The notes beneath the pieces were generated by a model, which was given only the letters and a program-made list of their open reading frames with translations, did no database searches and was not told the DNA's origin. Of a stretch of 64,000 bases of DNA, positions 1 through 13,100 are shown in pieces. The DNA is from Trichoplax sp. H2. Taxonomy: Eukaryota; Placozoa; Uniplacotomia; Trichoplacea. Each line of letters opens with the position of its first letter. The stretch's first letter is position 1. A program made the position numbers and the translations under genes. Location: positions 62,001 to 126,000 of the forward strand of contig NOWV01000152.1 of the NCBI GenBank assembly GCA_003344405.1, given 5' to 3'.

Positions 1-3000
1 TGGGTTAAAAGCTACTGACAGTGAAGTTGTATCAAATTGATCTTTTTCTTAATTTGAAAATCGGAAATGATATGATTTGTTAATACGATTGTACATTAAA
101 AAAGTAGCTAGCAAATCTATTCATGTTCCTATTCAAAATCGTGCTATCCACTGGTAAAGATAAAATTGAACTCAATTTATGATCATAAAATGATGACTTT
201 ATCACTATCACAACATAAAATGTTTAGTTTGATCCTTCTCCAACTAAGCCTATCTCATTGCAAGATATTTCAATTACATTATCTATAAACTATAGCAAGA
301 TCATCATGGACACAATTCATCTTAGCTTAAAAATTATCACAATACGATTCTCTTTTAGGTTCAAATTGAAAGCAAACATTTAGTCAATAATCCTAATCGA
401 TTGAAAGTTCAAATGTCGATGACATCCTTATTTTTATTTTATCATGCTAAGGGAACATTAAAACTCTTAATATTTCTTTCAATAATATGACATTGCTATA
501 TTCATTTTCAATAGTAATGAATTACATGTTCTTAGCTTTGATACGAGATTTGTGTACATACACTATGGATACAACATAAACAATTAGATTTCCTAAAATG
601 CGATACATAAAATTCTCACTTCTTCTATAGTAGTTTGAATAGAAATAGGGTACAATAAAGAAAAGGAATAAAAAATCTTACCAGCTATCAATGACAGATT
701 ATATTCACTGATTACGTCCAAACTACGTGTAATTGATGCTATTTTTAAAAATACAAACACAATCACGATCACATCATTGCCATCTCTATTTTATTAATTG
801 TGCATAGTAAGAATTGAACAACATAATTGATTGCTTGAACTATTTTTAGTTATAAATGTAGAGGTAATTAAATTAAATTATTCATTTTAACATTTGTTCC
901 ATATGGTGTTATGCCAATTGTTTGTCATACTATTACTAAACATGATTAGTATAGGATATACGCCAGATCTTCTACCTACATGGAAGGTACTAAGGCATCA
1001 TTGCGTGATAGAAGAGAGTTTATGAAACGACTAGTGCCAATAAGATAGACATGTCAATGCTTTCAGATATTCAACGATCTCGTAAATTGCGGTAGATCAT
1101 CATTGTAGGAGATGGTATACTTATCTAAAATAAGGGCTATGTTTAGATGATTTTAAGTTGCATTGAACAGCTATTATTTCAGCCTTTTATTACACCATAC
1201 AAGTTAATGGTTATATATTTACTAGAAGGATCTAATATTTTCTCTTTCATTCCGTAGCATAATCCAGCTGTCGATACGATGAGTGATCAAAATTAAACTA
1301 GATTAAGTTGAAATACATATTCGACTACTCAGATATCAAAAATGACGAATACAGGCTATTTTATAACAAACTAACGTTAATTCAGTGACTATCATTTGAC
1401 TGCCATAAAATACAGATGGTATACGAGCACCAGTAAAAGAAAAATAGTCATTTTAGATATCACATTATGAGTACATATTCACTACGAAAATAGCTCTGTA
1501 TTATATTGTTATTCATCTTCCTTGTTGCCATTTATTTTCATGGCAAATTAAAAATTAGAAAATGGATTATCCGAATATCTTCTTTAGTAATCCTATCGAT
1601 GTTAAAAATTGAGCATAGTGTTTCTCTCACAATGATTGTCTAGCTAACCTAAGCGATAACTGAATTATTATAGTAGTAGAGTTAATAGCAATCAACTTAT
1701 TACGTATATCCGTCCTGTTCCGAATAATCATCATTTCATTATTTACCGGCCCATAGATTTAGCTAAATTAAATAATAATTATAATACGGGCAACTACAGA
1801 ATTGTAGATGTTAAGATTGATGCTAATCTAGCTTACTAGTAAAGTAAACGCTGTTTCAAGTTAGTCTTTAAAGATAATGACATGATATAACCTTCTTCAC
1901 TGCTATTGATAAGTACGCTTTAGTTTCTGATAATTTATAGCTAGCCAATCACAATCTTAGAATCAAGAATGTAGCAACGAATAAATAGCAGTGGAAGCTA
2001 GTGAGGTATATTATGGTAAATATACTCATATCAAAGTTTCGTTTCTAATTAATAGCAATTTAGTTAGGCCTTTTATTTTATGGAAACGAAATAGTAATTT
2101 ATTCACGTAAAGACGACTATTTATTGCTAACATCACTATCAATTTTTAACAATACTCCTTGATATTGATGGAATCTTGAGGTTACAATAATCGCGATAAT
2201 GTTTCATGACTGGATTATCTTTCTATAAACCCGCTGTTATGGTGGATGACTTTAAAGTCTTTATAGTGTTTCTGACGCATTACAGTCATAGTTTATTTAT
2301 ATCCAAAAGCTCTACATTACTGTGTTTTATGCACTTAAGACGATAGAAAAATGCTAATACTCACATTCTGATCTAAATTATCAACACAAGGCTTAAACAG
2401 ATTTTAACTACGAATGATTAAGGCTTGAAGTCAACTTAAATTTGAGTATGATCAAAGTTTTTACATCATATAGGGAAAAAAGATAATTTAAAGCTTATAC
2501 CTCAGACTGTGTTTATGTGCAGCGTGTATGTGCTCATAATTAATTTTACAAGTGAATAATGCAAGCTCTACTAGCATTTACTAGTATTCTGTAAAAAACT
2601 TGCGTCGATGAATGCGATCATTTGTTAATCAACAATATTTTTACTCCTGTATAACTGGTATTAGCATAAATTGTAAATATATTCGTATGTATATCAGTAC
2701 CGAACTACCTTCTACACGGATATAGATTAGTAGTATTTATCATCGCCAACAGCTGCTAAAATTTTTTCAAATTCGTTTTAGACTTCACTATTTAGTTATG
2801 TTTTATTATGAGACAGCATCATTCTTCATTCATAGAAGGTATTATTAGTACTATAATTCAGAGTGGGAAAGTGGCATGTGCTATCCTGAGATTAATTGTA
2901 GTTATCGATTTTGGGACAAAATGCAGCTGTAAGTATTAGCATCGGATTGAGTTTTAACCATTTTTATCAGCAATGTTAGTGAAATGAACAGTCTAATCTT

Positions 3001-3279
3001 GTTACTTAGCTATTTGATACTGTCTCTATTTTGATTTAAACTCGTTGATTCCATTGGATATTAGCAAAAATGAGATCCAGTTAATCCATAAAATGGATTC
3101 AAGATATCAAGTATTAGATTTAGTTTAAATTAATAATTGACGTAATAGATCAACTCAATTATGGAAAAAAATACAAAGTAAATAAAAACATGTGCATCTG
3201 TTACACATGATACATATCCATTTACGTATAAGGTGTTGAGCATAATTGAGAAAAGAAAATAACTCAAGATTTATTGTTA

Positions 3280-3900
3280 CATAACTACCGATGTATACTT
3301 ACATTGGAAAGATCATATTACGATAATAATGACGACTTTGGTGCCATTACGACATTGTAAAATTTTTAAAGCATTATGATGTATTCAACAATATAGGCGT
3401 AATTTGGAAAGACTGTCTATGCACTAGAACAACTTTAAATGTATATCCCCAAATTAAACCAATATATGAGTAACTTTTTAAAAATGTTAACATAGTTGAT
3501 AGATATAAACTAAATAGTTGGAAAGACTGCTACCATAACAGTAGTAAACTTATATGGATGAAATTGAACGCACATACGTATTACTGCTTAATACGATGTG
3601 AATAATCTAAAGCTGGTAGATTGGATGCTTTAAAAGATCATATTATGATGATGATGATGACGGTGGTAAGGACGCTGAAATTTGAAATACATCTGTATTC
3701 GATAGCATAATTTTGAAAAATACAGACACATATAATTATAGCTAAAGCAATACTCGTAGACATATTGTAAATACTGCGATATTTAATAAATACATGTAAG
3801 CTGGAAAGTCTGCAGGATCAGCATAATAATGATGAGGTGATATTAAGAGTTTTCTAGTACGTAGCACATATGAGGTAGTTTAATTTTAAAGATTCTACAA
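3280..3900. repeat. Diverged tandem repeat units
   Basis: Related segments recur at loose spacing. 'ggaaagactg' type words occur near 3408, 3520 and (as 'ggaaagtctg') 3800. Segments beginning 'aagatcatatta' occur near 3308 and 3634, each followed by a GATGATGA/AATAATGA-rich piece, with a third related piece near 3815. The copies differ too much for recent duplication. I read them as an old, decayed tandem array of unknown origin. Noncoding. Confidence 0.35.
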
Positions 3901-6900
3901 TGAATTATGCAAGTGCAAGAATAGAGCTAAATTTATACCATAAAATCCGGCTAATACATTGTTGTTCAAAATGATGTTTAATATATTATTGAATATTACA
4001 AAAAGCAAAGGTAGTAGTCTTTCCTGTGATAGTTTGCTATAATTATACCTTTTCAGTCTTTGACAATATAGCTTACCTGTATATCAGGTAACTATATGAC
4101 TTTATTAATAGAAATATTGTCTGAAATAGTTAAGTATGGTCGGAAACGGATGTTCCACTGTTATGGACAATATAATATCCAATTTATCTCTATTTACTGC
4201 CTCAACAACGGTTCCTGAAGCCAGGAGACATTTCCTCAAAGCGACTGCTACACACATTGATAATTGTTCTTCAGTATTCAAAATAAAATATACTGTACAA
4301 TAATTCAAAGCAATCTATTTTTATATTTTTCCTATTTCTTCTAATGTATTCGTTGAATACGTTTATGAAGCTATGTGGTACAATTATCATACATTACTAA
4401 AAATCTCTCCTGGGTCAGTTTTGTTCCATATAATGATTAATTACTTTGTATATAAAAATACAAAAAAAGATAGAATAGCAGAATGCCTACTAAATGTTAG
4501 TAGCAAACTAAAAATAATCGTCGTTGCACCTAGTTTGATTTCAGCGACGATAGCTCTAGATAATTCTGAAATTAATCTACTTTGGCCCAACCTTCATCGA
4601 GCTATGGCGCCTGTCTATTTAATTTATTGTAATCTATTGGGATTATTTATTCATATTTTCTGCCATCATTGTCCTTTAACCTCCATCTTATTACCATGGA
4701 ATGCCGTCTATTAGTGCTTTAAGTGCATGCTAGCATAATTATTTGAGCAAAAGCTCATTCTTGAAGTAATCTTTCCAGCTATAGGAACTCTACATAGTAG
4801 ACACAAAATAAGCTCTGAAAATAAGGTGGCAAGCATACATGTCAATTTTTTAAGAGGGGAGGGAAACAGCATAGAAAATACCTTCTCTACATATTATTAT
4901 TTTGTTCACTTCAGGTAGTACTTATCTTCAATCGTGAACTAGTCCTTTAAAAGTCTATCTGGTTTGTCTAGAGAAAATTCTATTACTACTATAGCATGCC
5001 AGTATATCATAACGGCTATCACGTCTTGGTTATTTTAAGAAATCAATCAAAATCTTTAGGCTATAAAAATGGACTAAATGGCATTTTTAGATAGGACAGT
5101 AAATAATATTTCTACATATAGTGACGCTATCGTCAGTAAGATTCTCTTCGTACGGTATTATTTATCGAATCGTAATCTAGCTTTTGAATTTTTCAAGTTC
5201 ATGTCAGATGAGGATTAAAGCTTATGCTTACTAATATATCATTTAAATAGTAGTATTCCGATTGGTGGTGCAGTTCAACAGCATCGGTTCAAACTATTCC
5301 CCCGATGTAAATTGAAAATATTAATGCGTTAGTAAGTATTATTAATTCTACCATATAATATCCTTGATACGTGACATCAATTGCTTCGTTCTTTTAATAC
5401 AAAAAGGGACAATTTTATTAAAATTTAATATATTGACATGATCACCTTTCCCAGCAATTAAGCAAATCAGCGATGATGGTTAGAAGGTGGAAATGGGTCT
5501 ACATTCAATTTTTTTAATGGTCACCGATAGTATAGTATAATGCTTAAATAGGGTGTCTTTGTTAATAATGTAATAGCTACTGAGTAGATGAATAATATAA
5601 AAGAATAATTGCTAGTTAGCTATAGTTAAACGATTAAAAGGAAATATCCTAAAAATGAATAATAAGAGTTTTACACATTAAATTAAAGATCAGGATGTGC
5701 GTAACTTTACTTTTATCAAGGTTTAAATAACTACCGGTGCCCGATTTGATGTTTGTATCTGTATTTCCTAAAAGCCAGAAGGGAGGGAGGAAAGTAGATA
5801 GTGATCACAGGGTATTTTTAATCAATATTATTGATTGAACTCCAAATGGATAAAATTGACGACATTGTATAAAATAGATTAATATTATGCTTCTGTTTTG
5901 TGACAACGTATTATGAGTCCGTTGGTAGTAATTTCATTCTATCCAATCTGCTGTCAGACAGAAAGAATGCAATAGACTCTCCTCCCATTCCAAATTAATT
6001 TTACTTTATGCTGTAGGTAATTCTTGTTTGCATAACAATCACTATGGAAATAGTAATCATATTAGAAAAGTTTTTGTATGATTATCATGCTAATTTGTGG
6101 CATCAGCTGCTGTTTTATTCCAGGGGAAGTAACAAAAAGTACATTAGAATCTCAAAGTAGATGAAAGTTTTATTTCGCAGAACTGAAAGACTGAAAATGA
6201 AAATAGAGGATGGAAAAACTTCATCTTGAGATTTTTGATTTTATGAATTTCATCATTAATATTGACTATATCTTGAGCCAATTTAACTGATACTTAATAG
6301 AGAAAGAGAGTTAGAATAGCAGCTTAATATTTGTATTCAATCTTGTGTAATATAAGATTAAATCGAACAATAATATGAAAATGAAGTTATTTCTCCTTTG
6401 AATTTTATTCGTTGTTTGTGCATTAGTATTATTGAATTGAAATTTTCCATCTGGACTTCAACAAAGTTAGGGAAAAGGAATGAATCTCCGCACCAGACAA
6501 AATATCCTATGAATTGAAAGTATACTCTTTATTCGTAAAATGATCATCAATTACAAAAGTATAATAACGATTGTAAAGTCTAATATTGACTGGAGTAGAG
6601 TAACTGTATCCATCAGCTTTTCTTTCACAGGGATTGGTGCATGTAAGAATTGCCTATGAATATCTATGTGCATAAGTGAATCTCTTACAACTATAAATTT
6701 ATTCTCCATTATAATTATTAACCATATATGAGAAAGGATGTCAAAGAATAAATGAAGCTAGCGAGCAAAAATGGAAATAGAGATTAGAAAGAGATCGTTT
6801 ATTTTCTGTTGCTATATTATCAATTTTATTACATCATCAAAATGGAAATATTTCCTTACAACATTGAATATGGTATAGCAACTGACAAATAATTAATATG

Positions 6901-9471
6901 AAACATTTGTATATATTGCCAAGGTAAATACAATTAGCATTACGGATATCTAGTGTTAGAACTTATCGTGATGCTAGTTGACGTATTAGGAAAGACTAAT
7001 ATAAATAATTTAATATCAACTATCTAGATTATAAAGAAAAGTCAGGAGAGGGAAAGAGATAGATAATAAAACCATGATTTTAACTTGTATTAATCTCCTT
7101 TTTTCTTAAATTAAATATAACCTGTAGTAGGATAATGAAGGGGAACTCCATAATATAATTATAATCCTACCATCAGGACTCTATACGTCAAATAAATGAA
7201 ATATTAATAGACAGCAAAGTCAAGTGGATCATCGTTTACCTTGAAAATTAAATCAAGTCTTTGACAGTAGTCATGATTGACGTAGTTTTTATAATTAAAT
7301 GTAGTTTACTATTCTCAATTTTGATCTAGCTGGCTAGAACAATTAACCACATCATTCTACTGCCAATTTCTAGTCCTATCGACATCATGCCATTAAATCT
7401 GAGCAACTATTAACGTCATCACAACCGAAAATGGTGTACGAATAATAAAATGAATCATCGAAATATCTATCTGACTAATACTTATAACTGATTGAATTTG
7501 ATGGCAGAATTTGTACAAATAAACAACAACAAAATAGATCTTGATCATCACCTGCACTCTAATGTCATCCAGTTTTTGACTATAATCATTCAACTGAACG
7601 AACTAATTAACTATCCTAGATAATAAGTTAACACTAAGACAGAAAATTGCATAGACTGACTATTATTTTTTTGAACTCCTTTATCATAGTTAAAGTCTAT
7701 AATCCTAAAAATAAAATAATTTCAACACTCCATCCTTTCTGATGGATTTATATTTCGTGATGGAAAGAATAGTAACCAATTGAGAAGTCAAAAAAGGAAG
7801 TCATTATTTATTATAGCATCGATCCTTCTACTGTAGCCATGTAAAATATTTCGTAGCCGACCCATTTATTGCATATATTGTGTGCAAAAGGATTAATGAA
7901 ATAGATCACCAGATTTTTATTTTTATACAAAAATAAAGAACAGAACAGCCTAGAAGAAAGCTTAGCATAACAAATAATTAATCTGGCCATGTATGTAGTC
8001 TTTGCTTTATTGAGCTATTTATTGGTTAATAGCAATAGACAAACCACCAGAAAAGACAGTAACTGTATTAGACAATATCGACGAACGGATAATTAACTGG
8101 GCTGCATGTATTATTTGCTTAAAATTTTGATCAACTATTATCACTTGGTGTTGATCTAGAAAATAATTTGACTATAGCTTTGATAATCAGACACATATTT
8201 TCGACCTGGAATTTGAAAACTATGTATTGTTATTTCTCCAGTATCCTATGAATAGAAATTCAATTTGAATAGCTATCAACAGTTAATGTAGAATAGATTG
8301 GTGGTATCAATGTGCGGGGTTATGGAGAAAGAATAAGATCAGTATGAGGAATTTGATTTTATATGCAGCAAAATGAAAGTAAAATAGCTTTTTACTAGGA
8401 ATAATGAATTAAATCGGTGAAAAAAAAAGCGATAAAATGGAAAAATAATTAAGGCAGCTTTATAAATAGTATTGAAAATGAAAATTATGCTTTTTCTATG
8501 CCGATTGAAATTGGCTGTAGATAGAGTTGAGCTCGATTTGAAACCGTTGTTCAAGGGAAAAAGTCTTAAAGTTCTCTCTAATTCATCGTAGCATTGTGTT
8601 CTCCCTATTCTAACCACATAAATTCTATCAACTAACAGAAGCTTATCAATAAGAATAATTTTATGTTGCTAACGACGATGGTGGATAACGCTTGCAAATG
8701 ATAGTTGTCTCCTCCATTTCAAACTGATCGATGATATGGCCAACAGCACTTACTGAAGATAGTTCATTTTAATAGTTGCTATTTTTAATGTTATTATTAA
8801 TGGCAGCAACTGCGAGGAGTTTGATCAAGATTGATTAATTATTTTGAACAATCATTAAAGCCGTAACCAGTAGCACATTGAATCATCATTTATTTCACAT
8901 CCAAAAAGAAAAAAATAATAAATAGCAGAAAAATATAATACAAGCAAGACAACATGAAGAAAGGAAAACGTTAGTTATTTTATTTTAATAATCTACAGGG
9001 CCCATTTGATGACTTATTTTTTTCTCTCTCCTTCCTTAATTGTATTTGTCTTGTGTTGAAGATGATTTTTAAATGGATTGCCTTTTTTATTCTTTTCATT
9101 CTACTCTTGCCAAGTGATTTTTTGTTGTTCAATATGATAACAATCAAGATGGAATTTTTACGTAGGGATTGCCACCTTGTGCCCATGTGACGCAAATCTA
9201 TCATGACAGTCGATTAGAGAAATTGTTGACAATGTATTAATGTTTAATTATATTAGTCAAGTTTTATTTCCACCTTGTACTCTAATAATACCCAAGTACA
9301 CCTCAGCTATTCTTCAATAACCTTGAAACAATTTGATTGACTGTAGAAAACTATCAAGCATGACAAGAATAGTGATAGAGAGCCTGTTCAAATCTCGTAC
9401 CCTTCTACACTATTCATTCACAAAAATTCTATATGACTGCTTTTGTTCAACAACAATATTACTATCCAATC

Positions 9472-9511
9472 TATATATATATATTATATATATATATTAT
9501 ATATATATATA
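9472..9511. repeat. TA microsatellite with regular TT interruptions
   Basis: Alternating TA repeats broken at about 13-14 base spacing by an extra T, giving three near-identical blocks. A simple-sequence repeat, likely length-variable. Confidence 0.85.
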
Positions 9512-10122
9512 ACTAGTAGACATGACGATACGTATCCGTCAATTTTTTTTTAGTCTTGGTATTCAACTGTTCTATCGCTCCATCCACTTAGCCTAGATGC
9601 ACGCATATACTGTACGCGTATATATAGGCGTGTATTCTTCATTATAACCCAATTGAATCTTGATGATCATTTGAACGTAGAAGTAATACAGGATAGACTT
9701 TGCTAGAGTTCAATTTTTTTGTTGTCCTCATCTATTTCATTAATCATCGCGGACCAATCGGATATTCATCAAAGCCCAATACATTGCATTAGATTAGTCT
9801 ATAAGTACAGTAATCTACGCAGATCTAGTACAAAAATAGAGTATATCTAGACTGATTTTTAAAGTAATACTATTGCCGGATTACAGGTAAATACTGGCCT
9901 ATTAGTTTTCTTTGATGAGTTTATAATTAATGATACTTGAGATTGCAATAGAAAAGTCATCATTATTTTATTCTCTGCCTCAGTTCCAGCTGATATTTCA
10001 ACAACTGTCGTTATCATTAAGATATCTACTGTATATCTTGCAGTTATGCTTGTATTAAATTGATCATTCCGTCTACTTCTTGCCCCTGACTTAAATCTGC
10101 AGTTTTTTTTCTCTCTTTTTAG

Positions 10123-13100
10123 TCTCCATTGGTATTGCAGTGACTATTGCAGTCTTATCAGGCATAGTAGTGGTTTTGGTCTTTTATTTAATCATTCGCA
10201 TCATGTTTCGACTTCTTCACAAAAAACAAGAGCAATTTTACGATCCGGTGGCGGCTTGCATTGAGCCAAATGAGGTCAAATCTGTTTCACCAAATAATTT
10301 TCATAGTTGCCCAGTGCAACCATCCATAGCAAGTTCTTTGGATAATTTACCGACACCGCCATTAACCAAAGTTTCTCGACCTCAACCTGCTAATATTATG
10401 GGCTACGATCGATCACGTCGAAGAGGTAGTAGTGAAAGTAGCGCAAGCCATGACTCATTTGGATACAAACAGTTGAGTTATCCTAACTCTCCCAGTTTGT
10501 CGGTACATAGTGGTCAAATTATCATGCCGTTATCACCAAATACTGCTAAAAAAGAAAATTATGGCAAGCTAATGCCTGAATTATATCAGTAAGTCATTCT
10601 TTTAATACAATACGTATGTACATTTCCAATACATTTTTTTGTTTCTTTCTAATTTTAATAGAAATCGTAACACATAAACAGTAGTTTGATGAGCTAATAG
10701 TTGCGATATCGAGTTGAATTCAACGTTTTTGTTTGTTACGATAGTTTTTAAACGTTCAAAGATTAAAAATGACATAGCAGGGAAGAAATAGAGAACGTTT
10801 CGATCGAAAATACTAGTGATTTTATGTAACTACAATGGATGACAGATGGGTTAATAGCTTACATTTCTATGTAAAAACAAGAATTGATGATAGGAAAATA
10901 GAATATAAGCAACAGAATACTGACTGTTGTAGGCTGGAGGATAAAAATTGTTAAAATCAACAATATACCTTCCTAGTATTTAACATGGAAATTAAAGAAA
11001 ACTTTTAGGCAATATGCTGAATTATCATTTTTCTTGCTTTAGGATAAAATAGAACATAGATTATGAGTTGAATCGGTATAAACAACTTAAATCGATATCT
11101 TCACGTCATCCTTTGCTATGCAAATAGAAATGATATCTCAATTTTTCTGTACAATAACTTCATAGTTGGATTGATAGTTGGATCGAATTATAGAGTGTAA
11201 TTTATCATACACTTTATAAATTAAATACGGTCCATCAGAAGCAAAATGAAATCACTGGAGCTAGTATATGTATTTATCGATTTATCAATCAATTTGTCAC
11301 CAAAATTATACTCAATTCTACATGTATATTAAAATAATCACATCGCTACAACTGATATTTAAACAGTAGCTGCTAATAAGTGATGAAAAATTTACGTTAT
11401 ACGATAGTATAGAAGCAAATTGTAAGTAAACTTCATGGAATTACATTACTGTACTCTATTATAGATTGCTTTAGCAAATAATTCTTGAAGTTGAAAACTT
11501 TGAACATAAAAACAACGACTACCCTTTCAGGAAGTTACCCAACTCATCGTTTCCTTTATTTTTAGTGAGTTGCGTTACTGAATAAAGGATTTATTGCCAT
11601 ATTCTTTATTTTTTATGACTGTATTAACTACATCGAAATTTGAATAAGGTCTCAATAGTAACTACTATCCCTACAAATAGTGACTAAAGTCATCATTTAT
11701 CCGATGACCGGAGAATTAGGGCAACTTGGTAATGGGTTTATGTCCATGCTTTACATTTTATAACTGTATTAAAGTTTTTTGTACGGTATTATTATTAAAG
11801 CCTCAATTCCATTCTGATAACAATAAGACAAAATACTTCAAATTTTATATAACAGTCTAAACTGAATATCTTGTAATTTTCGTTTTACTTTCTTTAACCG
11901 AACACGAATTTGGTAAAAAATCGATCATTTTAAATCTAGACGGATCGATTTCTTTCAATTTCATCAAGCTAAAGCGGAGAGCTAATTACAATTATTTTAC
12001 TTTACAGCTAAGATAGAACGTTAAAATTTTTATCAAATCTATCGGCCATCAATGAATAGTCAAACTACACCATATCTAATATATTAATGATACAACAACC
12101 AATCAAATGACAGTATATTATATTATAATAGATATAATATCTATTGTATTTCAATTTCTATATCAACCTTTTCTCCCTAAATGAGTTGCTGAATGTAGAG
12201 GCATAACCTTAAATTATTTAGTCTCAATATTGAAATCTTTCAAAATCTTTTGATCGACAATATAATTAAGGTTAAGTAAATTAGATGAGATTATTCAACG
12301 TTAGCATTAATCAATCAATAAAAAAAAAATCTGTACGTTTGTTGACTACTTTTCAAATCTACACTTTCCATGTAGACTTTAATTAGCGTATTATTCTTAT
12401 TTGATGTTTAATATTTGTTGGATGTGATCCCTTAAGGCTGCGCTCCGAATTTTTTTTATTAATTTGTTCACATTCAAATCAGCAAATTGTATCATAGCAA
12501 TAACAACAACACAACAATAGATGAAATTATTATTTAGCTTGTCGACAATACTCTATACTGTCTATCTGTGGTTGACGAAGACAGTATTTACAAAAAACGA
12601 AATACATATTAAGGAGCGACATTACCATTAGTTTTGACAATATTATCAATACATTAGAGCGATTTTAGACTGAAAAATCAGTTGTAATAGTGGTAGCAAT
12701 TTCTATAGTATGGGCAAACTTATTGTTTAAAGGATTAATTAAATTGTTCAAAATTCTTGACTTATTCCTTCCATGATGATCGGGATTACTTATTAAAGTT
12801 GATAGCTTTCAAGATAAAAGTATAGATATTGAAATAGATTTTATTGCCACAACCCTAGTAATAAACTCCTATCAATAAGCCTTGTGAATTAACAATAAAA
12901 GGTTGTTTACATTCTCCTTAACCAGTTTCTCCTTTTTTCAATAATTTCAAAAAATGCGCTGGATGTCTATGGAAAAGGTTGTAATTAGCTTCCAATTTAT
13001 TTCCGGAATATCATAGATGTCACTCTTGCCATGTCAATTAAAATAAAATAATATTTTATATATCATCCACTTGCTAAGGGTTGGGTAGGCTGAATATAAG

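Larger units (their letters stand above)
1..10122. other. Gene-poor AT-rich stretch
   Basis: I see no recognisable gene in this stretch on either strand. Stop codons are dense in all frames. The longest open frame, 113 codons at 4373-4714 on the plus strand, is about what chance gives in DNA this AT-rich and matches nothing I know. The missing first coding exon of the synaptotagmin-like gene should lie here or further upstream, so part of the stretch may be a long first intron. Diverged repeats (about 3280-3900) and a TA microsatellite (9472-9511) are listed separately. Confidence 0.5.

Noticed and set aside
4105-4308. Minus-strand frame reading NTEEQLSMCVAVALRKC with an acceptor-like start and a stop overlapping AATAAA
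   Set aside because: Looks protein-like, but no upstream exon is open, no family is recognised and the length is within chance expectation.
4373-4714. 113-codon plus-strand open frame
   Set aside because: About two frames this long are expected by chance in a window of this size and composition. It has no recognised domain and no flanking gene structure.
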